Below the pieces are notes generated by a model. The model was not told the origin of the DNA, did no database searches, and saw only the letters and a program-made list of their open reading frames with translations. A stretch of DNA of 64,000 nt. Origin: Psococerastis gibbosa. Lineage: Eukaryota; Arthropoda; Insecta; Psocodea; Psocidae. The translations under genes and the position numbers were made by a program. Within the stretch, counting starts at the first letter, position 1, and each line of letters starts with the position of its first letter. The stretch lies in NCBI GenBank assembly GCA_963971405.1, contig OZ020490.1, positions 31,335,464-31,399,463 on the forward strand, read 5' to 3'. This document shows positions 12,001 through 21,200 of the stretch, in pieces.

Positions 12001-14685
12001 CTCTATATGAGTGTGAACAGCAAGTTGGCACCCCAGACATCACTTTTGAGTGCTAACACCACAGGACTGAGGAATATTACAGCCATTCTCATACACAGGC
12101 ATATTCCAAGAACAAGGCAAGAAAATTTTTTAGGTGGTCCCGAGCAACCGTGATATCCAGCTCACTCCTGAGAGCAGTTTCAGAAAACAGGGAGGAGCAG
12201 GTAAAACCCAAACAATACAGTCATTCTCATGCATTGACAGACTCCAGTAACAGGACAAAATGCTGTAACCATGGTGGTTCAGTTCCTGGATAAGATCGGA
12301 GGTATGTAGGCAAGGAAACAGTTTTAGGCGGCGTTTCCACTGACCTCGTGTTGCAGAATGCACATGACGTCGACGTGGTAGCAGACATTAAAGACTTATT
12401 AATGATGTGTCAACATCATGTGCATTCTGCAATACGAGGTCAATGGAAACGCAGCCTTAGACAGCGCTGCTGATAGCTGTTCGCCTACTGTAGGATATTC
12501 GCACGGATAAGTAGAAATACAGGCCAAACATCTAGGCACAGGTTCAGCAGAGAATGATAACAGATAATATATAAGTATAGAGTGCACCAGCACCTGTGTA
12601 CATGAAATATATAACGTCGGTTTGACCGTTGGAGATCCAGCACGAGGGAATGGGATGACTCAGTGACTCACTAATTTGTGTACCGGGGAAAAAAGGTACC
12701 CTGCAGGTGGCCCAAAGGGCTGAGGTGGTCTACAGACTATGTGAAAATACGATATTATGTATTTTGGACTTGTTGGTCCCCTGCCGCAACACCTACCAAA
12801 ACAGGTGAAGCCCAAAAAATAGAGAAAGCTGCATAATTAATGGTCAGTAAATAAAAAAAAAGGAAGAAGTTTCTACACATCTCTATTTCCAACCTGTATA
12901 ATTATCGAGCGACCCACTGTCATCACACAATTAGCTCCGGCACTCCTGTATTACGCAAAACCATTTTTATAGAAATAATAAGATTATAATCAACACTTCT
13001 GGCTCATCAAAATCGTTAAGAGTCGTTGTAAAAGATATTAATTTGGTGGACAGCGCGCAGTTAGCGTCTTATTCACTCATACAATCAGGCAAATCATGCA
13101 ATGCAGTGGGACCCATGCCAAATGCTGCAATGACCGAGCACAATTTCAGAATAATTCGAAACCAAGTCGAACAAAATCAAAACCGTGGAATTTAAAAACA
13201 GTCATAAAAACCATTGGGACAAAAGCCAACAAGGTGAAATTTTGGAAACCACTGTTAAGTCAACACTCATTTGAACAGTAGGGCTGGATATATGGGCATT
13301 GGGAATCAACGGACTTGATATTAACAGCAGAAGCTTCATTCCATTGAAATATCGATCATAGAGCCACAAATGTGTTGTCATAAAGTAGAAGAAATGTTCA
13401 TCTACATTTAATGCGCAATATGTAGCCGTCACTAACTCCGATTAGCCACAGTAGTAGAATTTGAATTAGTAAAAAATAGCGAACACTAAGAATGACAATC
13501 GATTTCAGTCATAACGGTGCTCACAGTTCTAGAAATCAACATACGAAACGCTGCTGTCACTAAGAATGGGAAACCTATACAAGGCCGTAGCAGGATTTTT
13601 TTCGGGGGGAGTTTCAGAAATTTCATTGGATATTGCATAGTTTTTATTTTTCCTCTCAAAATCCGATTCTATCTAGTGTCAAGACATTTCATTTCGGGGG
13701 GGGGGGAGGAGGTTGAACCCCCATGAACCCCCCTCTTGGCTACGGCCTTGAACCTATTGGAAAGGATGATTGGTATCATTTAAAGGGTCGCTATGATGGC
13801 TAACAAAGAGAAATCCGTTAGAAACGGTTTTTGAAAATTAATTAATTAAGTTAATTTGCAGCATAACACCTCTTTGCATTGATGGTGTAACAAACCAATT
13901 TAATAAACATTACCGAAAACTCATAGGTAAATTTGGTATTTATAAAAATTACAGACAAGATCTCTATTTTGGTTTAAAACTGAAAATATCAACATTTGTT
14001 TATTAATAATATTTTTAATTGAGTAGAACCGGAGAATATTTAGACTTAATTTAATAGTAAACCTGCTAGTGTATCCAATGTTTCCATGCTTCTAATTGAA
14101 AGAGACAATGCAGGATTTTCTAGGTGTCTTACGAATATGCGAGCACGCTAACAGGACTTACGAAACACAAATGGTAGGAAAATATAATGCAGACATAGTT
14201 CACAAGCCCACAGATTATTTTACCAATTTGATACGAAAACCTACTACAGTAAAGCTTGCAATCCCTTGTTAATATTTCAAACGATTTCCCTGTTAAGTTC
14301 TTCACACGTCAAATCACTTTTAAAAAGTGCTAAACCAAACAATCTGTAGTAAGAAAAAATTATGTGCCCACATAACACTAAACCAAATATGAAAAGTAAA
14401 CAAATCTACCATCACCACACAAGAGAATGTCCACACCATGCAAATGAGGACTGACCAATGGATGAGACGAAATATTGTATTATTAGGAGCGTAATCAAAG
14501 ACTACCACACATTTATGGATGGGGATAGGATATAATTATTTTCTTACCCTAGGGAATGCAGGATTTCTATCACTCCAAGCAGGCCGATCAAAAAACATTC
14601 TTCTGTCAGTATCAAAAGCAGACTTCACCTCGTTTAGTAAATCGTCACCAGACTTTCCACGAAGTCGTTCAATGAGTCGCGGCAT
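3045..14685 (-). CDS. BAG3: BAG-domain co-chaperone, BAG3/starvin type
   Basis: Four coding exons on the minus strand: 14548-14685, 7549-7857, 4573-4767 and 3045-3773. All junctions are phase 0 with GT-AG borders, giving 456 aa. BAG3 proteins bind the Hsc70 ATPase domain through the BAG helices and small heat-shock proteins through IPV motifs, serving chaperone-assisted autophagy of damaged muscle proteins. Seen here: two IPV-type motifs, EIPVQQ at about 178-183 and RVIPIQV at 209-215 (the second is completed across the exon 3/4 junction); a glutamine-rich stretch at about 195-205; proline-rich runs at 270-325 (PPPPPPADP, a possible SH3 ligand); and a BAG domain at about 327-405 with [17 protein letters not shown] and [17 protein letters not shown]. 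Exon 2 holds an acidic [10 protein letters not shown] block. No WW domain is visible, unlike vertebrate BAG3. RAMSAP at about 160-165 resembles a 14-3-3 site. Intron 1 (6.7 kb) is repeat-rich. A perfect heat-shock element lies just upstream. Confidence 0.86.
3538..3566 (-). repeat. CAG/CAA glutamine repeat inside BAG3 exon 4
   Basis: A trinucleotide run (CTG on +, CAG on the coding strand) encodes PQQQQQQQD. Exon 3 has a second, interrupted glutamine tract (QQQHQQQQ) near 4610-4640. Both are likely length-polymorphic. Confidence 0.7.
5010..5734. mobile_element. Long MITE of the CCGGTATTATAATCGCC family
   Basis: Inverted ends of about 60 bp (GCAGCCTTATCATGGCGATT on the left and its near complement ending at 5734) bound a 725-bp element. 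The ends contain GGCGATTATAATACCGGTAT followed by a block related to CCCTGGTATTAAAAATGTAA. Shorter copies of the family are at 8651-8803, 16628-17192 (interrupted), 25617-25786, 29993-30163 and 62414-62499. The interior here is unrelated to the short copies and has no recognisable protein. Confidence 0.6.
5973..6715 (+). pseudogene. RTE-like LINE reverse transcriptase fragment, frameshifted
   Basis: A first frame (5973-6266) contains the reverse transcriptase palm motif [10 protein letters not shown]. Coding then shifts near 6264 to a second frame with [23 protein letters not shown] and [19 protein letters not shown], which is the thumb and C-terminal tail of RTE/BovB-type elements. Only the last part of the ORF survives, as expected of a 5'-truncated insertion. 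It lies in BAG3 intron 2 (4768-7548), in antisense orientation. Confidence 0.78.
7026..7292. mobile_element. Palindromic MITE A1 (GGCGGCTACTCCACTTGTC type)
   Basis: A near-palindrome of 267 bp preceded by TTA. The arms contain TTAAGGAGACTATTATGTAG and TTAACTTATCTATTAT-like blocks. It is a close relative of the copy at 58179-58443. The right flank is ATA rather than TTA, so the target duplication is decayed. Located in BAG3 intron 2. Confidence 0.7.
8044..8245 (+). repeat. tRNA-derived SINE (family SINE1)
   Basis: The tRNA-like head has a box B match, GGTTCGAGTCCTAC, followed by the family body CATGCTTCGGAGGGCATGTA and GTAAGAGAGGGCTTTATAGC, ending in a TTTATTTATTTA tail. Other copies of the family: 33852-34000, 43217-43425, 44396-44616, 51715-51885, and decayed pieces near 27890-28040 and 28655-28760. 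In BAG3 intron 1. Confidence 0.7.
8651..8803. mobile_element. Short MITE of the CCGGTATTATAATCGCC family
   Basis: A 153-bp imperfect palindrome. The ends are GGCCGATTATGGCG and CGCCATGATCGGGCC, with internal GTAAAC/GTTTAC blocks and CCCCGGTATTATAATCGCC at right. It is more diverged than the copy at 29993-30163. Confidence 0.6.
9598..9960 (-). other. Uninterrupted 120-codon ORF, unrecognised
   Basis: The frame is open for 120 codons in BAG3 intron 1 and is hydrophobic in its first half ([16 protein letters not shown]), with a later segment [19 protein letters not shown]. The last segment faintly recalls the C-terminal region of insect gustatory receptors, but I see no diagnostic TYhhhhhQF motif and do not assign it. 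It could be a decayed chemoreceptor, part of a transposon, or chance. Confidence 0.25.
10490..10645 (+). pseudogene. LINE C-terminal tail, decayed
   Basis: The translation includes [12 protein letters not shown] text and ends in [12 protein letters not shown]. It is homologous to the better preserved tail at 50300-50490 ([14 protein letters not shown]). Stop codons interrupt it. In BAG3 intron 1. Confidence 0.5.
11107..11230 (-). repeat. Probable 3' end of a minus-strand retroelement with (ATT)n tail
   Basis: On the minus strand the sequence runs into GGAAATAAAGAATTGTTATT followed by ATT repeats (11107-11130 on +). That layout, a polyadenylation-like hexamer and then a short-repeat tail, is typical of a LINE or SINE 3' end. 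No coding sequence could be tied to it. Confidence 0.35.
12327..12456. mobile_element. Palindromic MITE A2 with TTA duplication
   Basis: Ends are GGCGGCGTTTCCACTGACCT and its near complement, with TTA on both sides (12324-12326, 12457-12459). The arm is TTGCAGAATGCACATGACGT; the centre is GTAGCAGACATTAAAGACTT. The right half of the central hairpin is partly deleted. Closest relative: 62086-62225. In BAG3 intron 1. Confidence 0.8.
13580..13750. mobile_element. hAT-type MITE with 8-bp target duplication
   Basis: It begins CAAGGCCGTAGCAGG and ends CTTGGCTACGGCCTTG, a hAT-like terminal inverted repeat. It is flanked by AACCTATA (13572-13579) and AACCTATT (13751-13758), a 7/8 match at the 8-bp length expected of hAT insertions. 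The interior carries long G and C runs and the block GATTCTATCTAGTGT, shared with the copy at 25952-26501. In BAG3 intron 1. Confidence 0.75.
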
Positions 14686-14748
14686 ACTGAATTAGAAAGG
14701 TAAGGTTTTGTGTTTATGAATAAGCAAAGATGGGTCTAGAGTGAAGTC

Positions 14749-14766
14749 GAAGCTTCCAGAATTTTC
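14749..14766. promoter_or_regulatory. Perfect four-unit heat-shock element
   Basis: GAAGCTTCCAGAATTTTC is a run of GAA-nn-TTC-nn-GAA-nn-TTC with no mismatch, the HSF1 binding pattern of inverted nGAAn units. It lies 64-81 bp upstream of the BAG3 start codon. BAG3 genes are established HSF1 targets, which supports the site being real. It is symmetric, so it could also act on METTL3, about 500 bp away. Confidence 0.75.
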
Positions 14767-15181
14767 TGTCGGCAACCTTGAATCGCGGCAACTTTACCGT
14801 GTGTTTAGTCTATTATTTCTTTTAGTTGTATTAAATTTATATACAAAAACAACTTACTCAACAACTTTAGCACGCAAAATTCACCTTGAATCAGAATCAA
14901 GTTAATTATTAATTTATTTTTCTTCAAATACAACCCACGTTCAGAATGCAGAGGCGGCCATTATTATTTTATTTCCTGATCATAACGACAACACGAGAAA
15001 AATATAATGTAATAAATGTAAAACAATTAAAGCACACATTTAACTATTTTAAACTTAGAAATTTGAAAAAATTATAAAATATTTTAATAATATTAATGTA
15101 CAATTGCAAATTAAATTAAATTAACCAAATTCAATATTTAAGTTGACAGCAGTGGTGCCAACATTATCTACCTAAATATTA

Positions 15182-15192
15182 AATATGGCGGC
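15182..15192 (+). promoter_or_regulatory. YY1/Pho-like box upstream of METTL3
   Basis: AATATGGCGGC fits the AAnATGGCGGC form of the YY1 motif, which sits at or just after the transcription start of many housekeeping genes. Here it is 76-86 bp before the METTL3 ATG and in the gene's orientation. A shorter version (AAATATGGCGAA, 53986-53997) lies upstream of ELP6. Confidence 0.45.
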
Positions 15193-15267
15193 TATTTGTC
15201 TGTTGTGTACAAAACAATAACAAACTGTAAACATTTAAATATTTTTCAATAAATTAATTTTTTAGCT

Positions 15268-18200
15268 ATGTCAGACGCATGGGAGGAAATTCAAGCTATA
15301 AAAAGTAAAAGACTTACTTTACGTGAAAAGTTAGAGAAGAGAAAAAAAGAACGTGAAGGAATTCTCGGCTTAGACCTTAGCAGTAAATCTCAAGAAGGGC
15401 CGTCACCTAAGAGAACAGCTCCAGCTAAGGATATTGCTAACGCAAGTCCGTTGTCACTGGTTTTAAAAGAGGATAGTTCACCAGATAAAGAAGACTTGAA
15501 GCTATCTCCTGAAATAGAGACATCCCTGTTGGAGCACTTATGCGATGCCACCCTTCAGTTCCCAGTCACTTCCGACCTTCTCACACAATCCTTGTGCCAG
15601 TTGGTTAACAGTGAAGTTGCGGAGCAAGTGGTCGTAAACTTTCTGCAAAAATTCGCAACTCAGCATCTTTTGGCGTTGAAAGATGTGACCCATGGTAAAG
15701 TAGTAGAAGTTGTGTCTGCTGATCACACAAAGCTCATGGCAATGGTTAACGAAGTGAAGGGTAAGGGGAGAGATGATAGCTTAGAGAATGAAAAAGCTGG
15801 CGTTAAAGAGGAAGTGGATGAGGATGCGTCATTAGATAAAACTACAATTGAAAAGCATATTGACCCTAGTGATATCATGAGTTTGTTGTCTATGCCAACA
15901 ATTAAAGAAAAAGAAACTAAAAAAGTAAGCAGGCTACCTAATCATTGATATATTGATTTATAATAGTTAGATTTAATATAATTATACAAGTTTTTTCACG
16001 GCTGGAGTCGGATAATGAAGCAGACGAATCCTGAATCAATCAATCTTTGTCCATGGCCCACCAAGGTGGGATAGACGGCGTCCAGTGTTAGCCCTGGTCG
16101 ATCTGAAAGCTTATTTCCAACGGTTTTGTTTTCATCTATGGCCGACATCTTCAGTGGTACTACGTCGAAAACTAAGATTGTATCTCGTTGGCTCAGTAGC
16201 TACTGAGATGTCGACCGCAGACGATACTCTTGTAAGGACGCTTTCAGATCAACCACAGCCCATCAGTCCGGATTCTACAGCTTCATCAGTTGGACAATGT
16301 AGTCACGATTGAGGAGTAACTAAGTTTGTGCTGTTCCTCGGCCTCCTATTGGCTTAGCCAAGTGGCATTAAAAAAAATAAAAGGACAAAATAATTATTTT
16401 CAGACTGGGCTAGAATACAACATGCCCGGGTAATGCTGGCCCATAGCACTTCTTCCAATGTGATTATATTAAATATGATCATGATTGGAAAAAGAACCAA
16501 TACCAGTTATGCGTCGACGCGCTCATTCAACTTGCCATATTGCTTTTTTTCCCCTGAACTTTCCTGCCTTAGGCGACTTTGTCCCGCGGGTAATTGTAAT
16601 CATCGCCTGTAAAATCTAAATGTTACTGCAGCCTGATCGAGGCGATTATAATACCGGTATTTATTTAATCCCTGGTAATAAAAATGTAAACAAGATAATT
16701 TTATAATGGAAAGTGCTATTCAAATTTGTTTGTTTACAGTTATAATCCTAGGGTATTTATTTAAGGCGGGGATTCCACCGACCGGCTAGGGCTAAATACA
16801 AATACGGTGACGTGGTAGCAGACATTCAAGACTTAGGTGGCGTTTCCACCGACCTCGCATTGCAGAATGCAAATGACATTGACGGAAATTAGAATTTTTC
16901 TTTTTATAGAAATCTATTAAAATGTTTGTACTTAACATATCCCATGACGCATTTTTTAAGTTTAGTTTGTTTGTTTGTGATTTTACTGTATGATCATTGA
17001 TCAATTTTAACTATGGAATAGAGAAAACAAACATTTCCGTCAATGTCATTTGCATTCTGCAATGCGAGGTAGGTGGAAACCCCGCCTAAGTCTTGAATGC
17101 CTGCTACCTCGTCACCGTTTTTGTATTTAGCCCTAGCCGGTCGGTGGAATCCCGGCCTAACCCCGGTATTATAATCGCCTCGATCAGGCTGCTGCTATCA
17201 AAATTTTCATGCATATTTTTTTTAAATATCTCACCCCTCCTTTGAGGCTCATGCGCAAAGGACACCAAAGTCATTAATTTAAAAGCTGCGTACGTCCATG
17301 AGAACGGGTTTCCCATTTTTCAATACTTTTAGGGGGGCAGGCGCCAAATTATATACAGCTACTACCTGATTTTGACGATACTCTGACGATTTTATTTTAC
17401 ACTTTACATGTATTGTATAATTTAAAGGAAATATATATTGTATTGTATCGTTAAGCCTCTGCTCGTGTCTCAGGACCTCGGGCCAGTTCGGGAGTCGTCT
17501 GCTCCCCTATCGCCCGGGAATCCCCGTGTTTCATTTCGTTCGTCAAGTCTGGACAAAGGGCCTCGCAATGACCTGCCGCCCGGAGCCTCGCAATGGCTAA
17601 GGCCGCCTCTGTATCCTGGGACAACTTTTCAGTATTTCTTCAGGATAGCCGTGTCATATTTTCCTACTGTGGGCTAAGTTCTGGTTAAGGTCTTTCTTCT
17701 TTCATCTTGCGGTTCAAGATGAGCCATGCCAACTCCTTCACAGCACACCAATCCACCTCTGACTGAATCATTTTGCGCACTATGTTCACATTTAGAGTTC
17801 CGACCTTGGCTTCACATGCCCTCCTCTCGTTTTCCCACCACCGACAGTGAAAGAAAGTATGTGCCGCCGTGTCCTCTTCCCCGTCGTATATGCACCGGTT
17901 AGTAGTACTTCTTTTCCGCTCATGGAAGAAAGCCCGGAAACTGCCATGTCCAGTTAGAAACTGTGTTAGGTAGAAGTCGAGCTGTCCATGCTTTCTACTC
18001 ATCCATGCCCGCAAGTCTTTAATTAGGCTCCAGGTCCAACGTCCATTTAGGCTGTCGTTCCATTTTCTTCGCCACCGTTCCAAGAGCTCTTCCCGCGCCC
18101 TGCTCTTCTGTGCTCCATAGTATATTTGGGACCGCTCTTGCATTAGTAAGTCAATAGGCGGGAGTTTAGCCAGGACGAAAGCCGCGTCTGTCGAAACCGT

Positions 18201-21200
18201 CCTGTAGCTACTTGTGACCCTTAGCGCCATTTGCCTCCGTACTGTTTCCATTTTCTTCCGATATTTGGCTGTGGCTATTGCTCTACTCCAGTTTGGTGCT
18301 GCATACAGCAATGCAGAGGTCGTTACTGAGGCTAGCAGTCTCCACTTTTTTTCACCCAGTCCCCCAATATTCCTCATTAGCCTACTTAATGCATTACTTG
18401 TTTTTAAGGCTTTTTCTGTGGTTTTTATGATATGTGTATAAAAGTCTCTGTTTTTGTCCAATCATACTCCTAGATATTTGATCGCCGGCTTAGGCGTAAT
18501 ATTTTTGCCGCACACCGTGAATGTAATGGGTCGTAGGCGCCTTCTCACTGTGAAAACCACCGCTTCTGTCTTCTCTGGTGCAAGCTGGTTGTCATGAGCC
18601 TCAAGCCCTGCGATTATTTTTCTTGCTGCTGCCGCAATTTTGTTTTCTAATTCGTCTTCGTCTTTAGCTGCCGCAACTATGGCTATGTCATCCGCATATC
18701 CCACAAGTTCGATGCCCTTTGGGAGTCTTAAACGTAGCAGCCCATCGTAGAGGATATTCCATAGCTTTGGGCCTACAACGGATCCTTGAGGGACTCCTGC
18801 AGTCATCTCTATTTCAATTTGTAAGCCCTCCGCCTCCGCTCTTACGACGCGTTCCTCAAGGTAGGCCTGTATCAACCGTACCGGGTATTCACTTATGCCC
18901 ATTTCCCGGATTGTCGCTAGAATGTGGAACCAGGATGCACTGTTGAAAGCATTTCTGATATCAAGGGTGACCACAGCTGGTATTTTGCGTGTGTACCTGG
19001 TGCCTGCTGCTGCATTATCGACAGCCCTCATTACCTTCTCGATGGCGGCAATTGTCGATTTACCCTTCTTAAATCCAAACTAATTTGGAGCAAGGTCCCC
19101 TACACTTTCAAGCTCCCCTTGGAGTCTACCAAGAGTCAAGTGTTCAAATAATTTACTCTCTGTATCTAGAAGGCAAAGCGGTCTATAGGACGTAGGTTCC
19201 TCTATGGGTTTGCCAGGTTTTTGGATCAGCACTAGATTGGCAATTTTCCACTGCACAGGAAAATCTTCAGTGAGAAGTAAGTTGTTAAATATTTCTAAAA
19301 TTTTCTCGGGTTGGCAATTACAAGCTATTTTAATAACTTCAGCTAGAATACCATTTGGCCCCGGACTTTTCCTCGCCTTCATTTTATTACTTGCATTTTT
19401 TAGCTCTTCGGCTGTGAATAGGGGGATGTGCGTTGCTGCAATCTCTTCTCTCGGTGGCGGTGCCTGTACACGGGAAGAGTGCCGCAGCTGCTGCTCTTGT
19501 TAACTGAACTGAGAGTTTGGGGGCGATTTTTCCAAATCTGCCCATGACTATTTTACATACGGATTTCTGTCCACGCTATTGCCTTATCTTATACTGTGTG
19601 CTGCTTTATGCCGTATGAGCTGTTTCAATATTCCTTTTAATTATCCCTATCGTCCATTAGTAAGTACGCAAAGGATATCATTGACAATTTTTCAGGTTGG
19701 CGAAGAAATAATGGACCTACTCAGTAAACCGACCGCAAAAGAGCGTTCACTGGCAGAGCGGTTTCGTTCGCAAGGCGGTGCAACAGTGATGGAATTTTGT
19801 CCACACGGGACGAAAGCCGAGTGCAACAAGCTGGGCAAGGAGCCATGTAAGAAGCTGCACTTTAAGAAAATCATTCAAGGTCACACGGACGAGAGTTTGG
19901 GCGACTGCTCCTTCTTAAATACCTGCTTTCATATGGACACTTGCAAATATGTGCATTACGAGGTACGTTTAAGCAACAATTTAAGGGAGATTTTCGGCTA
20001 CCCGTTGTTGCCGGTATGATGGGGGTTGGTGAAGAATATGGGGCGGTTGTTGAGTAACTACACTGCGGAGAAGAATGATACCCAGACTGCAACTAAACCG
20101 AAAAATAGGACATAGCTCGCGGGCTATGACTACTAACGCTACCAAAGCTAAGGAAAGATTTAACCTGAAGAATATAATCCATAGAGAAAAGAATGGAGAA
20201 CAAGCAGTTACAATGGTTCGGCCACGTCCAAAGGATGGACGAGAACAGGACCACCCGGAGGTTGGCGGAAGTAAGGCCGCAAGGAAGAAGACCCATTGGC
20301 AGACCGAGAACAACTCTTGAGGAAAGGATTGTACAACTCGCCGGAGCAAGAGGGAGGCCGCCGAGCTCAAGGTGTTAACGTCCGACAGGGGCGAATTGGC
20401 GAATTCAGGAAATGGGTTCGAGGCGACCCCCCCCCCCCCACGCTGCGCACGCGGCACTAAGAGAAGGGTCAGGCAGTGCACCGTGCACCCTCTGCACCTA
20501 AACCAGTTTTACCTATGGGCCCTTTATTCTGAACAACCTTCTTCTCGCGGCCTTTAAGAAGGAATGGGAGACGACCGGAGAGTTGTTACACTCAAGAGCT
20601 GTCATTCCGGGCCCGAGCAAGATAAGTATGGCTTCCACTTGCTTAGACATGGACCAAGGACCATCAAAACTCTAACGGCACTCCTACCAGGGCACGGGCC
20701 ATTTCGTGTTCACTTGGAAAGAATGGGCTTGGCTACAAAGAGAGAATATCTGGAACTGGAAGAGGAAACAACAGAATACCTTCACTGCAAGTGTAGTGCT
20801 CTCTGGAGGGAGAGACTCGAGTGCCAGGGGGCTGCCTTTACGGATCTCCTTCAAGTCAAGGCCATCGGCTTGGAGAACTTGGCTGTGTTTGTCAATAAAA
20901 TTAAACTCACCGCCTTGCGAAGTGACTTATGGCAGTTAAAAGGCTTTAGCCTACATCAGCCTATTTAAAAAAAAATTAATAATATTAATGTTTCATTTTG
21001 GCTAAGATAGGAATCAAACCCTAGAGGTTAAGTTAATTATTAGTCATTGTAAAAAAGTTTGGTAAAGAAATGACGCCTTTGTCTTGCAATATAATCATTA
21101 AAAACAATCGGACACCCCACAGTAATTTTGAATAAAATCCCATTTCACAGGAAAGATCGTTCACAGGTCATAAAATAGGTGTCATAAAGTTAAAGAAATC

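Larger units (their letters stand above)
14686..15267. promoter_or_regulatory. Shared divergent promoter region, BAG3 (left) and METTL3 (right)
   Basis: Only 582 bp separate the two start codons, which face away from each other. Both transcription starts and 5' UTRs must lie here, or just upstream if a 5' noncoding exon exists. The region is AT-rich with no long repeat. It contains a four-unit heat-shock element near BAG3 and a YY1-like box near METTL3. The bases before the METTL3 ATG (TTTTTTAGCT) could be a 3' splice site, so METTL3 may have a noncoding first exon. Confidence 0.7.

Noticed and set aside
18214-19503. Plus-strand ORFs across 18.2-19.5 kb
   Set aside because: Shadows of the minus-strand R1-like LINE.
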